A stretch of 64,000 bases of DNA from Streptomyces luteogriseus (GTDB lineage Bacteria > Actinomycetota > Actinomycetes > Streptomycetales > Streptomycetaceae), in assembly GCF_014205055.1 (NCBI RefSeq), contig NZ_JACHMS010000001.1, positions 8,088,501 through 8,152,500 on the forward strand, written 5' to 3'. The first letter of the stretch is position 1; each line of letters starts with the position of its first letter. This document shows, in pieces, positions 25,259 through 33,781 of the stretch. Under the pieces are notes generated by a model. That model did not search any database. It had not been told where the DNA came from and saw only the letters and a list, made by a program, of their open reading frames with translations. A program made the position numbers and the translations under genes.

Positions 25259-25265
25259 GAGCTGC

Positions 25266-25928
25266 TCAGCTCCCGTACGAGACACGCACCTCCTTGAAGC
25301 CAAGGGAGCGCAGCAGGCCTTCGAGCATGCCGGTGGTGTTCGACTCGGCGCGCGCGGTCAGCTCGCTCTCCTTCGCCGCGTCGCCGATGTGCCGCACCGC
25401 GAGCTTCTGCACGGCCTGCTCCCCGTTGGGGTTGTCCGAGAAGAGGTCGCCGAGGCGGTCGAAGAGACCACGCTGCTTGGAGACCGCGTAGGAGCGGTCG
25501 GGGTCGAGGGCGGGCTTGCCCAGCTGCGCGTGCGGCAGCCGGAGCGTGGCGGACGTGCGGTCGCCGTTGACCTTCACGTCGTTCTCGCCGATCTTGCCCA
25601 GGTCGACATAGGCGTCGACGGTGCCGGCGCCCACGTACAGGGTGCGGGTGCCGCGGATCGCGTCGGGCAGGAGCTTGGCATCCTTTTCCAGGTCCACGAC
25701 GACCTGGAAGTTGCCGGAGGCGGCGTCGTAGCGGCTGATGTCCTGGATGGACTTCAGCAGCGCGGGACCGGACCGGTCGTGCGTCTCGGTGCCGAACAGG
25801 TCCTTCAAACCCGGGAGCACGCTCAGCCGGAGCCCGGCGAAGAACACGACCAGCACCAGCACGAGTGCGGCCACCACCTTCGCCCAGCCGGGCATGCGCC
25901 TGGGGAGGCGCTTGACGGGAGTCGTCAT
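25266..25928 (-). CDS. DUF4230 domain membrane-anchored protein
   Basis: A 220-residue protein with a basic start, one membrane helix at residues 15-37 (VVAALVLVLVVFFAGLRL) and an extracytoplasmic DUF4230 domain (DISRYDAASGNFQVVVDLEK, FDRLGDLFSDNP, and the C-terminal LGFKEVRVSYGS). The domain's role is unknown. The orientation suggests a single-pass protein with the domain outside the cell. It is followed by its own hairpin terminator. The upstream STAS gene is on the same strand, 105 bases away. Confidence 0.88.
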   Translation of the reverse strand: MTTPVKRLPRRMPGWAKVVAALVLVLVVFFAGLRLSVLPGLKDLFGTETHDRSGPALLKSIQDISRYDAASGNFQVVVDLEKDAKLLPDAIRGTRTLYVGAGTVDAYVDLGKIGENDVKVNGDRTSATLRLPHAQLGKPALDPDRSYAVSKQRGLFDRLGDLFSDNPNGEQAVQKLAVRHIGDAAKESELTARAESNTTGMLEGLLRSLGFKEVRVSYGS

Positions 25929-26033
25929 GCGACGGCCCTCCTTCCTACTGTCCGGATGCCCGCCACACCTCCTGCCAGACCGCCGAGTTGAGGATGGGAC
26001 GACTCCGGTGGAAGCACGCGGGGCGCGCGTCCG

Positions 26034-26411
26034 TCAGGGGCGGGACGTCGCCTCGGGCTGCTCCAGGGCGGCGTCCAGCGTCGGCTGCGGAGGCAGCAGC
26101 CGGGACAGGCCGGTGATCCGCAGGACGCGCAGCGTCAGCGGGTGCGCGCAGACGAGGAGCACATGGCCCCGCCGGTCGAGCACCCGGCTGCGGGCCCGGT
26201 ACAGCAGTCGCAGTCCCGAGCAGTCGAAGAAGTCGATCCGGCTGAGGTCGATCACGATCCGGGCGGCGGGGCGGTCGGTCTCCCGGTCCAGGTGCGGGGA
26301 GATCTCCGCGGCCGCGGCGAGGTCGATCTCGCCGCGGAACTCCAGCACCGTGTGTCCCCGTTCCTGACGGACGCGCAGATGCCGGGTGAGCGGTGCAGGT
26401 TCCTGCCGCAC
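26034..26411 (-). CDS. STAS domain anti-sigma factor antagonist
   Basis: A 125-residue single STAS domain with the phosphorylation motif DFFDCSGLRLL; Ser65 is the expected target. Such proteins, when unphosphorylated, sequester an anti-sigma kinase and free a SigB-type sigma factor. The GTG start at 26411 has GGAGG about ten bases upstream. No anti-sigma kinase or sigma gene is adjacent; the SpoIIE phosphatase at 54276 is of the type that can act on STAS proteins, but a link is only inference. Confidence 0.92.
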   Translation of the reverse strand: MRQEPAPLTRHLRVRQERGHTVLEFRGEIDLAAAAEISPHLDRETDRPAARIVIDLSRIDFFDCSGLRLLYRARSRVLDRRGHVLLVCAHPLTLRVLRITGLSRLLPPQPTLDAALEQPEATSRP

Positions 26412-26520
26412 GACGAGATCGCCTCCAGCCTGCTCCGTGCGTGGGGAGGGGCGACGGCCTCAACGCCGTTCCCCGCTCTGCAAGTTACCCTCCAACGAGT
26501 GAATTTGAGCATGTTCGATT

Positions 26521-26530
26521 GACATATGTC
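26521..26530. promoter_or_regulatory. AT-rich palindrome between STAS and MarR genes
   Basis: GACATATGTC is a perfect 10-base palindrome in an unusually AT-rich stretch (26500-26545) of the 205-base gap upstream of the STAS gene. It is a likely promoter or operator zone; nothing more specific can be seen. Confidence 0.3.
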
Positions 26531-26616
26531 TTTGAATTCCGGCCGAGTTGGCCGACGTTCACGCCGGGGCGTACGCGGGCGTGATTCCGGGGGCGCGTAG
26601 CGGCGGCCCGGCGCAG

Positions 26617-27054
26617 CTACGACAGGGCGTGCCAGGCCTTGGTGAGCGCTTGACGGAACTGCTCGGTCTGGTGCGCGGTGAGGTCGTGCACCATCCGCTC
26701 CTCCAGTTCCCGGACGGGCCCGGCATGCCGGGCCAGCAGCTCACGGCCGGAGTCGGTGAGCAGGATCAGCAGCTCCCGGCGGTTGCGGGGATTGCGCTCC
26801 CGGAGCACGAGTCCGCGGCCCTCCAGGGAACGGACCAGGTCCGCGATGGACTGGGCGGTGACGAAGGAGTCGCGCGCCAGCTGGGCCGCGGACAGCCCGT
26901 CGTGCCGTTCGAGCACGGTCAGCGCCGTGTACTGCAGAGCGGTGATCCCGGAGGGTCTGACCAGCTCGTCCAGATGGGAGCGCACGACGAGCTCCACCTG
27001 CTTGACCATGTAGAGCAGGGAGGGGGACGCCTTGGTCACCGGTGTGTCGAGCAT
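26617..27054 (-). CDS. MarR family transcriptional regulator
   Basis: A 145-residue winged-helix regulator. The recognition region is LSAAQLARDSFVTAQSIADL (about residues 54-73), with a wing near RNPRNRRELLILLTD. It is divergent from the aldehyde and alcohol dehydrogenase genes. Two copies of ACAGGAAACCTGT lie in the 103-base gap, one covering its own promoter side and one the dehydrogenase side, so it very likely represses both directions. By analogy the inducer may be an aromatic acid, aldehyde or alcohol handled by the dehydrogenases (inference). Confidence 0.93.
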   Translation of the reverse strand: MLDTPVTKASPSLLYMVKQVELVVRSHLDELVRPSGITALQYTALTVLERHDGLSAAQLARDSFVTAQSIADLVRSLEGRGLVLRERNPRNRRELLILLTDSGRELLARHAGPVRELEERMVHDLTAHQTEQFRQALTKAWHALS

Positions 27055-27073
27055 GGAGGCAGGCTAGACCATT

Positions 27074-27088
27074 GACAGGAAACCTGTC
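27074..27088. promoter_or_regulatory. MarR operator, site 1
   Basis: GACAGG-AAA-CCTGTC is a perfect inverted repeat 20 bases upstream of the marR start codon. Its centre is 34 bases from that of site 2, about three helical turns. Confidence 0.75.
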
Positions 27089-27108
27089 CGTAAAGAGACT
27101 GCGCACAG

Positions 27109-27121
27109 ACAGGAAACCTGT
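27109..27121. promoter_or_regulatory. MarR operator, site 2
   Basis: ACAGG-AAA-CCTGT repeats the core of site 1 exactly and lies 36 bases upstream of the aldehyde dehydrogenase start. With the flanks the imperfect arms extend to nine bases. Confidence 0.75.
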
Positions 27122-27157
27122 TTGTTGAAATCTTGGCGACGACGCTGAGGAGTGGCG

Positions 27158-28612
27158 ATGACCACCTTCGAGAGCACACCCGGGCAGCTGTTCATCGGGG
27201 GCCGCTGGCACGAGGCCGCGGACGGGGCGCGCACCGAGGTGATCGACCCCTCCCGGGGCAGGGCCGTCACCACCGTCGCCGAGGCGGGCCCCGCCGACGT
27301 CGACGCGGCCGTACGCGCCGCCCGCGAGGCCTTCGACGACGGCGCATGGTCCGGACTGAGCGGCCGCGAGCGCGGCCGGGTGCTGCAGCGCGTCGCGCAG
27401 CTGATCCGGGAGAACGCCGACGAGCTCGCCGCACTGGAGAGCCTCGACGTCGGCAAGCCGATCACGCTGTGCGGCGCGGTCGACGTCACCAACGCCGCCA
27501 ACGACTACGAGTACTACGCCCATCTCGCCCAGAGCCAGGACGGGGCACTGCGCGATCTCCCCATGAACGCCCTCGCCTACACCAAGCGCGAGCCCCTGGG
27601 CGTGGTCGCCGCGATCACCCCGTTCAACTTCCCACTGATCCTGGCCGGTTCGAAGCTCGCCCCGGCGCTGGCGGCCGGCAACACGGTCGTCCACAAGCCG
27701 GCCGACGAGACACCGCTCAGCGCCCTGTACATGGCCCGGCTGCTCCAGGAGGCCGGCGTCCCCGACGGCGTGGTCAACGTCGTGACCGGCACCGGCCCGG
27801 TGGCGGGGGAGGCGCTGCTGCGGCACCGGGGTGTGGACAAGGTCGCCTTCACCGGTTCCACAGCGATCGGCCGGCACGTGGCGAGCGTCGCCGGGGAGGC
27901 GCTGAAGCCCGTCACCATGGAACTCGGCGGGAACGCCGCCCACATCGTCTTCGAGGACGCCGACCTGGAGAAGGCGGTCGGCTCGGTCATCAAGGGATTC
28001 GTCTTCAACACCGGCCAGTTCTGCATGGGTGGCCCGCGCCTGCTGGTGGCCCGCTCGGTGTACCCGACCCTGCTCGGCATCCTCGCCGAGGCCGTGCCCG
28101 GTGTGCCGGTCGGCGACCCCCGCGACCCGGCCACGGTCATCGGCCCGATGGCCGCAGAGAAGCACCTGAAGAAGGTCGAGGAGTACGTCGCCCTGGCCCG
28201 CCTGGAGGGCGCCCGCATCGTCTGCGGCGGCGAGCGGCTCGACCTCGACGGCGGCTACTACTACAAGCCCACCGTCATCGCCGACCTGGCGAACGACTCC
28301 CGGGTGATCCAGGAGGAGATCTTCGGGCCGGTCCTCACCGTGCAGCCCTTCGACGACGAGGACGAGGCCGTCGCCCTCGCCAACTCCACGCCGTACGGCC
28401 TGGCCTCGGGCGTCCAGACCAGCCACCTCGCCCGCGCCCACCGGGTCGCCGACCGGCTCCAGGCCGGCATCGTCTGGATCAACGACTGGGCGATGCTCGA
28501 CCCCGCGGTGCCCTTCGGCGGGGTGAAGGACTCCGGCTACGGCCGCGAGTACGGGCCCGAGGCACTCGCCGGTTACACCAAGGTCAAGTCCGTCGTCGTC
28601 TCGCTCGACTGA
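27158..28612 (+). CDS. NAD(P)-dependent aldehyde dehydrogenase
   Basis: A 484-residue ALDH superfamily enzyme oxidising an aldehyde to its acid. Cofactor segment TPFNFPL lies near residue 150 and FTGSTAIGRHV near 230. The catalytic base is Glu255 in MELGG and the nucleophile Cys289 in NTGQFCMGGPR. EEIFGPVLTV and PFGGVKDSGYGRE complete the signature. It is followed after 23 bases by a zinc alcohol dehydrogenase and controlled by the divergent MarR, so the pair probably oxidises an alcohol via an aldehyde to an acid. The AGGAG before ATG 27158 decided the start over GTG 27152. Confidence 0.94.
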   Translation: MTTFESTPGQLFIGGRWHEAADGARTEVIDPSRGRAVTTVAEAGPADVDAAVRAAREAFDDGAWSGLSGRERGRVLQRVAQLIRENADELAALESLDVGKPITLCGAVDVTNAANDYEYYAHLAQSQDGALRDLPMNALAYTKREPLGVVAAITPFNFPLILAGSKLAPALAAGNTVVHKPADETPLSALYMARLLQEAGVPDGVVNVVTGTGPVAGEALLRHRGVDKVAFTGSTAIGRHVASVAGEALKPVTMELGGNAAHIVFEDADLEKAVGSVIKGFVFNTGQFCMGGPRLLVARSVYPTLLGILAEAVPGVPVGDPRDPATVIGPMAAEKHLKKVEEYVALARLEGARIVCGGERLDLDGGYYYKPTVIADLANDSRVIQEEIFGPVLTVQPFDDEDEAVALANSTPYGLASGVQTSHLARAHRVADRLQAGIVWINDWAMLDPAVPFGGVKDSGYGREYGPEALAGYTKVKSVVVSLD

Positions 28613-28635
28613 GACACCGTCAAGGAGCCATCGCG

Positions 28636-29742
28636 ATGTCCACACCCACCCGAGCCGCGGTCGTCGAGTCCGGCGGCGCGCCCTTCACCCTCTCCGACGT
28701 CGTCCTCGACGCGCCGGGCCCGCACGAGGCGCTGGTCCGCATGGTCGCCACCGGCCTGTGCCACACCGACCTGGGGGTGGCGAGCGGCGGACTGCCCTTC
28801 CCGCTGCCCGGTGTCCTGGGCCACGAGGGCGCGGGCGTCGTCGAAGCCGTCGGCCCCGCCGTCACCGGCGTCGCGCCGGGCGACCACGTGCTGCTCTCCT
28901 TCACCTCCTGCGGCGACTGCCGCAACTGCCGCGGCGGGCATCCCGCGTACTGCGCGACCTGGCTGCCGCTGAACCTGCTCGGCGGCGGCCGGGCCGACGG
29001 GACGAGCACGATCAGCCGGGACGGCGTGAGCCTGGGCGGCCACTTCTTCGGCCAGTCCTCCTTCGCGGAGCTGGCGCTGGCCGACGAGCGCAGCCTGGTC
29101 AAGGTCGACCCGGATGTGCCGCTGGAGTCGATCGCCCCGCTGGGCTGCGGCGTGCAGACCGGGGTCGGGGCCGTGTGGAACGTCCTGAAGCCGGAGACCG
29201 GCGGCACGGTCGTCGTCCTGGGGGCCGGAGCGGTCGGCCTGTCGGCGGTGATGGCGGCCGCCCTGTCCCCGGCCACCAGGATCGTCGCCGTCGACCGGGT
29301 CGCCGAACGCCTGGCCCTCGCGGCGGAGCTGGGCGCCACCCACACCGTCGACACGAGCGGGACGGACCTTCTCCGGGCCCTCGCGGAGATCACCGGCGGG
29401 CAGGGCGCGGACGGGGTGGTGGAGACCACCGGCCATGTCGGTGTCCTGCGGCAGGGCGTCGACGCGCTCGCCGCCCGCGGCACCCTGGTCGTCGTCGGCG
29501 CCCCGCCCTTCGGTACCGAGGTCGCCCTGGACGTCAACGGCCTCCTCGGCGGCAAGCGGATCGTCGGTCTCACCCTCGGCGACAGCGAGACCCGGACCAT
29601 GATCCCGGCCCTGGTCCACCTGGTGAAGAACGGCCGGCTCCCGCTGCACCGCCTGATCGGCACCTACCCCTTCGAGGACATCGACCGGGCGGTCCAGGAC
29701 ATGCGGTCCGGCAAGACGATCAAGCCGGTCCTGACGTTCTGA
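28636..29742 (+). CDS. Zinc-dependent aryl/benzyl alcohol dehydrogenase-like
   Basis: A 368-residue medium-chain dehydrogenase. Catalytic zinc ligands include Cys42 (GLCHTD) and His63 (LGHEGAG). Cys92, Cys95, Cys98 and Cys106 bind structural zinc. The NAD motif VVVLGAGAVGLSAV lies near residue 195. The FTSCGDCRNCRGGHPAYC segment and GQSSFAELA resemble benzyl-alcohol dehydrogenases of the XylB type (family knowledge). It is the second gene of the MarR-controlled pair, with AAGGAG eight bases before the ATG. A pathway for aromatic alcohols is plausible but unproven. Confidence 0.93.
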   Translation: MSTPTRAAVVESGGAPFTLSDVVLDAPGPHEALVRMVATGLCHTDLGVASGGLPFPLPGVLGHEGAGVVEAVGPAVTGVAPGDHVLLSFTSCGDCRNCRGGHPAYCATWLPLNLLGGGRADGTSTISRDGVSLGGHFFGQSSFAELALADERSLVKVDPDVPLESIAPLGCGVQTGVGAVWNVLKPETGGTVVVLGAGAVGLSAVMAAALSPATRIVAVDRVAERLALAAELGATHTVDTSGTDLLRALAEITGGQGADGVVETTGHVGVLRQGVDALAARGTLVVVGAPPFGTEVALDVNGLLGGKRIVGLTLGDSETRTMIPALVHLVKNGRLPLHRLIGTYPFEDIDRAVQDMRSGKTIKPVLTF

Positions 29743-29763
29743 CACCGCCCGCCCGGTGCCGGT

Positions 29764-30714
29764 TCAGTCGTTCAGCAGCACCAGCTTCCCCGTCGTACGG
29801 CCGGTGTCGCCGAGGGTGTGTGCCTCGGCGGCTCCGGCCAGGGGGAAGGTGCCGGCGATCGTGGCGCGCAGCTTCCCCGCCCCGGCCAGGTCCGCGATCG
29901 CCTCCATGCCGCCGCGGTCGGCGTCCACCAGCATCCGCAGCGCCCGGACGCCGAGCCGCTCGGCCTCCTCGTAGAGCTCGTCCGAGCCGCCCGGGAGGAT
30001 CGACACCAGGACGCCGCCGGGGCGCAGCACGCGCAGCGAGCGCAGAGAGGTGTCCCCGCCGATCGTGTCCAGCACGACGTCGACGTCCTTCACGGCCTCG
30101 GTGACGTCCGTCTCGCGGTAGTCGATCGTCTCGTCGACGCCGATCTCGCGCAGGAACGCGTGCTTGCCCGCGCTCGCCGTGCCGACCACGTACGCGCCGC
30201 GCGCCTTGGCGATCTGCACCGCCACATGCCCGACCCCGCCGGCCGCGGCATGGATCAGCACCCGCTGCCCCGGCCGGAGGCCCGCGTGCTCGGTCAGCGC
30301 CTGCCAGGCGGTGAGCGAGACCAGCGGAAGCGCGCCCGCCTGGGTGTGGTCGACGGCGGCCGGCTTCCGGGTCAGGGCGCGGACGGGGGCGATGACGTAC
30401 TCGGCGTGCGAGCCGTGGCCATAGGGATAGGGCAGCATGCCGAAGACCTCGTCACCGGGCGCGAAGGCCACGACGCCGATGCCGACCGCCTCCACCACCC
30501 CGGAGACGTCCCAGCCGAGGACGAAGGGCGGCTCGCCCAGGAACCCGCCGGTCGCGCGGTGCTTCCAGTCGGTCGGGTTGACCCCCGCGGCCCGCACCCG
30601 GACCAGTACCTCGTTCGGCTTCGGTACCGGGCGCTCGATCTCCACTTCCTTCAAGACCTCGGGACCGCCGAGGACGTCCTGGCTGATGGCTCGCATCGTG
30701 TTCTGTGTGCTCAT
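29764..30714 (-). CDS. NADP-dependent quinone oxidoreductase-like protein
   Basis: A 316-residue medium-chain reductase lacking zinc ligands. It has the N-terminal GroES-like domain (AAGVNPTDWKHR) and the NADPH motif LIHAAAGGVGHVAVQIAKA near residue 150. Members reduce quinones or enones with NADPH. ATG 30714 gives the family-typical start. It diverges from a GlxA-type AraC regulator, with a palindrome in the 71-base gap, so the regulator likely controls it. It converges with the alcohol dehydrogenase. Confidence 0.92.
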   Translation of the reverse strand: MSTQNTMRAISQDVLGGPEVLKEVEIERPVPKPNEVLVRVRAAGVNPTDWKHRATGGFLGEPPFVLGWDVSGVVEAVGIGVVAFAPGDEVFGMLPYPYGHGSHAEYVIAPVRALTRKPAAVDHTQAGALPLVSLTAWQALTEHAGLRPGQRVLIHAAAGGVGHVAVQIAKARGAYVVGTASAGKHAFLREIGVDETIDYRETDVTEAVKDVDVVLDTIGGDTSLRSLRVLRPGGVLVSILPGGSDELYEEAERLGVRALRMLVDADRGGMEAIADLAGAGKLRATIAGTFPLAGAAEAHTLGDTGRTTGKLVLLND

Positions 30715-30751
30715 GGTCAACCAGCGTGCCGTCCCCCACACCGCCCGCCAA

Positions 30752-30765
30752 TGGCAAGATTGCCA
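30752..30765. promoter_or_regulatory. Palindrome in the oxidoreductase/GlxA-AraC gap
   Basis: TGGCAA-GA-TTGCCA has perfect 6-base arms and lies 20 bases before the regulator start and 37 bases before the oxidoreductase start. It is a likely operator shared by both genes. Confidence 0.45.
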
Positions 30766-30785
30766 ACATTCGATAAGATCGTGCC

Positions 30786-31730
30786 ATGCGGCGTGAGCGA
30801 GTGGTGGTCCTGGCCCTGGACGGGGTCTATCCCTTCGAGCTGGGCATCCCCAGCCGGATCCTCGGCGCGGCCGATGACCGCTACGAGGTCCTCACCTGCT
30901 CGGTCGACGGCCGTCCGGTGCGCACCAACGCGGACTTCGGCGTCACCGTGGAGCACGGCCCCGAAGCCCTGGCCACGGCCGGCACGGTGGTGATCGCGCC
31001 CGTGGCGCCCGCCCACCTGGCCGACGAGGTGTCCGACGACGTCCTGGCCGCGCTCGCGCTCATCCGCCCCGGCACCCGCATCGTCTCGATCTGCACCGGC
31101 GCCTTCGTCCTCGCCGCCGCCGGCCTCCTCGACGGCCGCCGGGCGACCACCCACTGGCAGGTCGCCGACCGGTTCCGGCGCATGTTCCCGCGTGTCGACC
31201 TCGACCCGGACGTGCTGTTCGTCGACGACCATCCGTTCCTCACCTCCGCCGGGGCCGCCTCCGGTGTGGACATCTGCCTGCATCTCGTCCGCAAGGACCA
31301 CGGCAGCAAGCTGGCCAACAGCGTCGCCCGCCGCTGTGTCGTCCCGCCCTTCCGGGACGGCGGCCAGGCCCAGTACATCGAGCAGCCCGTCCCCGAGCAG
31401 GGCGCCGCGAGCACCGCCGGCACCCGAGCCTGGGCCCTGGAGCGCCTCGACGAACCGCTGACTCTCGCCGATCTCTCCGGCCACGCCCGGATGAGCCAGC
31501 GCACCTTCGCCCGCCGCTTCCACGACGAGGTGGGCCTGAGTCCCGGCCGCTGGCTGATCCAGCAGCGCGTGGTCCGGGCCCGGCACCTGCTCGAATCCAG
31601 TGACCTGACCGTGGATCAGATCGCCGGCCGGGTCGGCTTCGCGACCGGCGCATCCCTGCGGCAGCACCTGAACGCGGCGATCGGGGTCTCCCCGCAGGCC
31701 TACCGCCGCACGTTCCAGACCGCCCGCTGA
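30786..31730 (+). CDS. GlxA family AraC-type transcriptional regulator
   Basis: A 314-residue regulator. Residues 1-170 form a DJ-1/PfpI-like amidotransferase domain (VVVLALDGVYPFELGIP, IVSICTGAFVLAAAGLLDGR), with Cys in the ICTGAF position kept. Residues about 215-310 form the AraC double helix-turn-helix (MSQRTFARRFHDEVGLSPGR, VDQIAGRVGFATGASLRQHL). Such proteins often activate catabolic or oxidoreductase genes. It is divergent from the quinone-reductase-like gene. Confidence 0.93.
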   Translation: MRRERVVVLALDGVYPFELGIPSRILGAADDRYEVLTCSVDGRPVRTNADFGVTVEHGPEALATAGTVVIAPVAPAHLADEVSDDVLAALALIRPGTRIVSICTGAFVLAAAGLLDGRRATTHWQVADRFRRMFPRVDLDPDVLFVDDHPFLTSAGAASGVDICLHLVRKDHGSKLANSVARRCVVPPFRDGGQAQYIEQPVPEQGAASTAGTRAWALERLDEPLTLADLSGHARMSQRTFARRFHDEVGLSPGRWLIQQRVVRARHLLESSDLTVDQIAGRVGFATGASLRQHLNAAIGVSPQAYRRTFQTAR

Positions 31731-32016
31731 CCTCCGCGACCTCGGCGTACGTCACGGTCCGCGGCCTGCCGCAGGCCTGACGCGCCGCCAATTCCATTGA
31801 CAGCAAAGCCATTTGTCGACCTGTTGTCTTCTGTCAGAGCGTGACGGAACCCTCACCTCCGGCGGGTGGTCGCGGTTGATCCTTTCGGGTCCAAACCCGA
31901 TAAGGTTCCAATCGGCGCTGCGAGTTGACGCGATCGCGTCCGATCGACTCGCGGTGCGTACTCATGAGTGCGATCCACACCCCCCCTGTTCGTTCGTGTT
32001 GCTTCGAAGGATGCAG
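31731..32016. other. Long upstream region of the conservon
   Basis: This 286-base gap carries no gene. It is less GC-rich than its surroundings and contains a small GGCCTG/CAGGCC hairpin (31763-31777) that may end the AraC transcript, a TTGACA at 31797-31802, a TTGACG at 31925-31930 and the palindrome ACTCATGAGT at 31960-31969. The conservon promoter presumably lies here, but I cannot place it. Confidence 0.4.
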
Positions 32017-33777
32017 ATGGAACTCGCCACTCCGCCACCGGCGGCGCGGGCCCCTGTCGCCTGGTACAGCTGGTGGTTGATGCCGCTGGGCTTGGGAGGC
32101 GGGACCGTTGCCGCCACGTTCATGAGCTCGGAGCGAATAACCGTGGCCGTCGCCGGAGTCGCGGCGACGGCTGCCAGCGCCGTGTGTGTACGCCTGCTGC
32201 TGCGCACCCGGTCCCAACTGCACCGGGCGGAGGGTTCCTTCCGCGCCACGCAGGCCGAGCACAACCAGCAGTGGCAGCAGCATATGGCGGGACTCGAACG
32301 CAAGTTCGCCGCCGAGCGTGCCGGCCTGGAAGCGCAGCTCAACGAGCAGAGCGCGACGTACGAGCGGCGCCTGGCCGACCAGAGCGCCACGTACGAGACG
32401 CAGCTCGCCGACCAGAGCGCCACCTACGAGTCACAGCTCACCGAACGGTCCCGGGCCTATGAGGAACGGCTGGCCGAGCAGGCCACGTCCTACGAGGCCC
32501 AGCTCGCAGACCAGGCCGAGGTCTGGCAGGAGCAGCTGTCCCACCAGCTCGCCGCGGTCGCCCGGCTCGCCGACGAGCAGCTGCCCGCCGCGATGGAGAA
32601 GCTGCGCGCCGGCGACGCCATCGACGACCTGCTGCCCACGGTCAGCCAGTGCGCCAAGGTCGGCTCGGAACTCCAGGCCGAACTGCGCAAGCTGCTGCGC
32701 ACCTCCCTGATCGGGCTGGAGGCGGAGTTCGACCGCTCCACCTCCGCCGAGCAGGCCGTGATCAGCATCGGCAACCGCATCCACGTCCTCACCAGCAAGC
32801 TCCGCGGCCGGTTGCACGAGATGCAGGGCGAGCACGGCCGGCTGCCGGCCGTCGCCCGCGGTCTCATGGAGCTCGACCAGGAGCTCGGCCCCGCCGACTC
32901 GCTCGCCGCGAGCATCGGAGTGCTCGGCGGCTCCGACCGGCCCGGCCGCCAGTGGCAGGAGCCCCAGCGGCTGCTCAGCGTCGTGCGCGGCGGCATCGGC
33001 CGGATCAAGGACTTCCACCGGATCCAGGTGCGCCACCTGCCCGAACTCGGCGTCGACGGCGGCCTCGTCGACCACCTCACGCTGGTCCTGGCCCACCTGC
33101 TGGACAACGCGGCCCGCTACTCGCCGCCCACCGAGCCGGTGCTCATCTCCGGCAAGGAGGTCCCCAACGGCGTCGGCATCGAGATCCAGGACTCCGGCAA
33201 GGGGCTGAGCGAGGAGAAGAAGCGCGAGGCCGAACACGCCCTCGCGGGCACCGCGCCCGGCGCCGGACTCGGCGGCATCACCGAGGACGCCAGCATCGGC
33301 CTGCGCGTCGTCGGCGCCCTTGCCCGCCGCTACGGCATCCGCGTCACCTTCGCGGACTCGCCGTGGCTCGGTACCTCCGTGGTGATCGTGGTCCCGCACA
33401 AGTACTTCAGCCCGCTGCCCACGGCCGCGACCGCGCCGTCCGCGCCCGCCCCGCAGGCCCGCACCGCCACCGCGGCCCCGGCTCGCGAGACGGCCACCGT
33501 GCCCGAACCACGGGCCGCGCAGGCGGAGGCCGGGGAGACCACGCCCGGTGGACTGCCCCGGCGCCGCAGCAAGCGGAGCGAGACGGAGGCGCCCAGGCCG
33601 GCCGAGCGGACCGACCGGGGCCCGGTGGCCGCCGTCCCGCCGGACGCGTCCTTCTCGGGTCTCGCCGCCTTCGCCACCGCCGGACGCGACGCGGCGGAGG
33701 CCACCGAGGCGGCCGGCGACCGCGACACCCTCGCCGGCCGCGAGTACACCGAGCACCGCACCGAAGAGAGCGACTAG
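32017..33777 (+). CDS. cvnA: Conservon sensor protein CvnA (histidine-kinase-like ATPase)
   Basis: A 586-residue membrane protein. Two hydrophobic helices at residues about 15-60 are followed by a coiled coil containing six eleven-residue repeats (111-176, QSATYExxLAD type). A dimerisation region comes next, then a GHKL ATPase with N-box LLDNAARYSPP (Asn364), G1 DSGKGLSEE and G2 SIGLRVVGALA. The C-terminal 130 residues are Ala/Pro-rich and disordered. Relatives have LDHLATR at the phosphoacceptor site; here it reads LDQELGP, with Gln288 in place of His. It heads the cvnABCDE operon. ATG 32017 follows GAAGG; ATG 32011 is too close to it. Confidence 0.92.
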   Translation: MELATPPPAARAPVAWYSWWLMPLGLGGGTVAATFMSSERITVAVAGVAATAASAVCVRLLLRTRSQLHRAEGSFRATQAEHNQQWQQHMAGLERKFAAERAGLEAQLNEQSATYERRLADQSATYETQLADQSATYESQLTERSRAYEERLAEQATSYEAQLADQAEVWQEQLSHQLAAVARLADEQLPAAMEKLRAGDAIDDLLPTVSQCAKVGSELQAELRKLLRTSLIGLEAEFDRSTSAEQAVISIGNRIHVLTSKLRGRLHEMQGEHGRLPAVARGLMELDQELGPADSLAASIGVLGGSDRPGRQWQEPQRLLSVVRGGIGRIKDFHRIQVRHLPELGVDGGLVDHLTLVLAHLLDNAARYSPPTEPVLISGKEVPNGVGIEIQDSGKGLSEEKKREAEHALAGTAPGAGLGGITEDASIGLRVVGALARRYGIRVTFADSPWLGTSVVIVVPHKYFSPLPTAATAPSAPAPQARTATAAPARETATVPEPRAAQAEAGETTPGGLPRRRSKRSETEAPRPAERTDRGPVAAVPPDASFSGLAAFATAGRDAAEATEAAGDRDTLAGREYTEHRTEESD

Positions 33778-33781
33778 TCCC

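Noticed and set aside
31813..32016. Upstream extension of CvnA
   Set aside because: The region has poor codon bias; a good Shine-Dalgarno precedes ATG 32017 and gives the normal short N-terminus.
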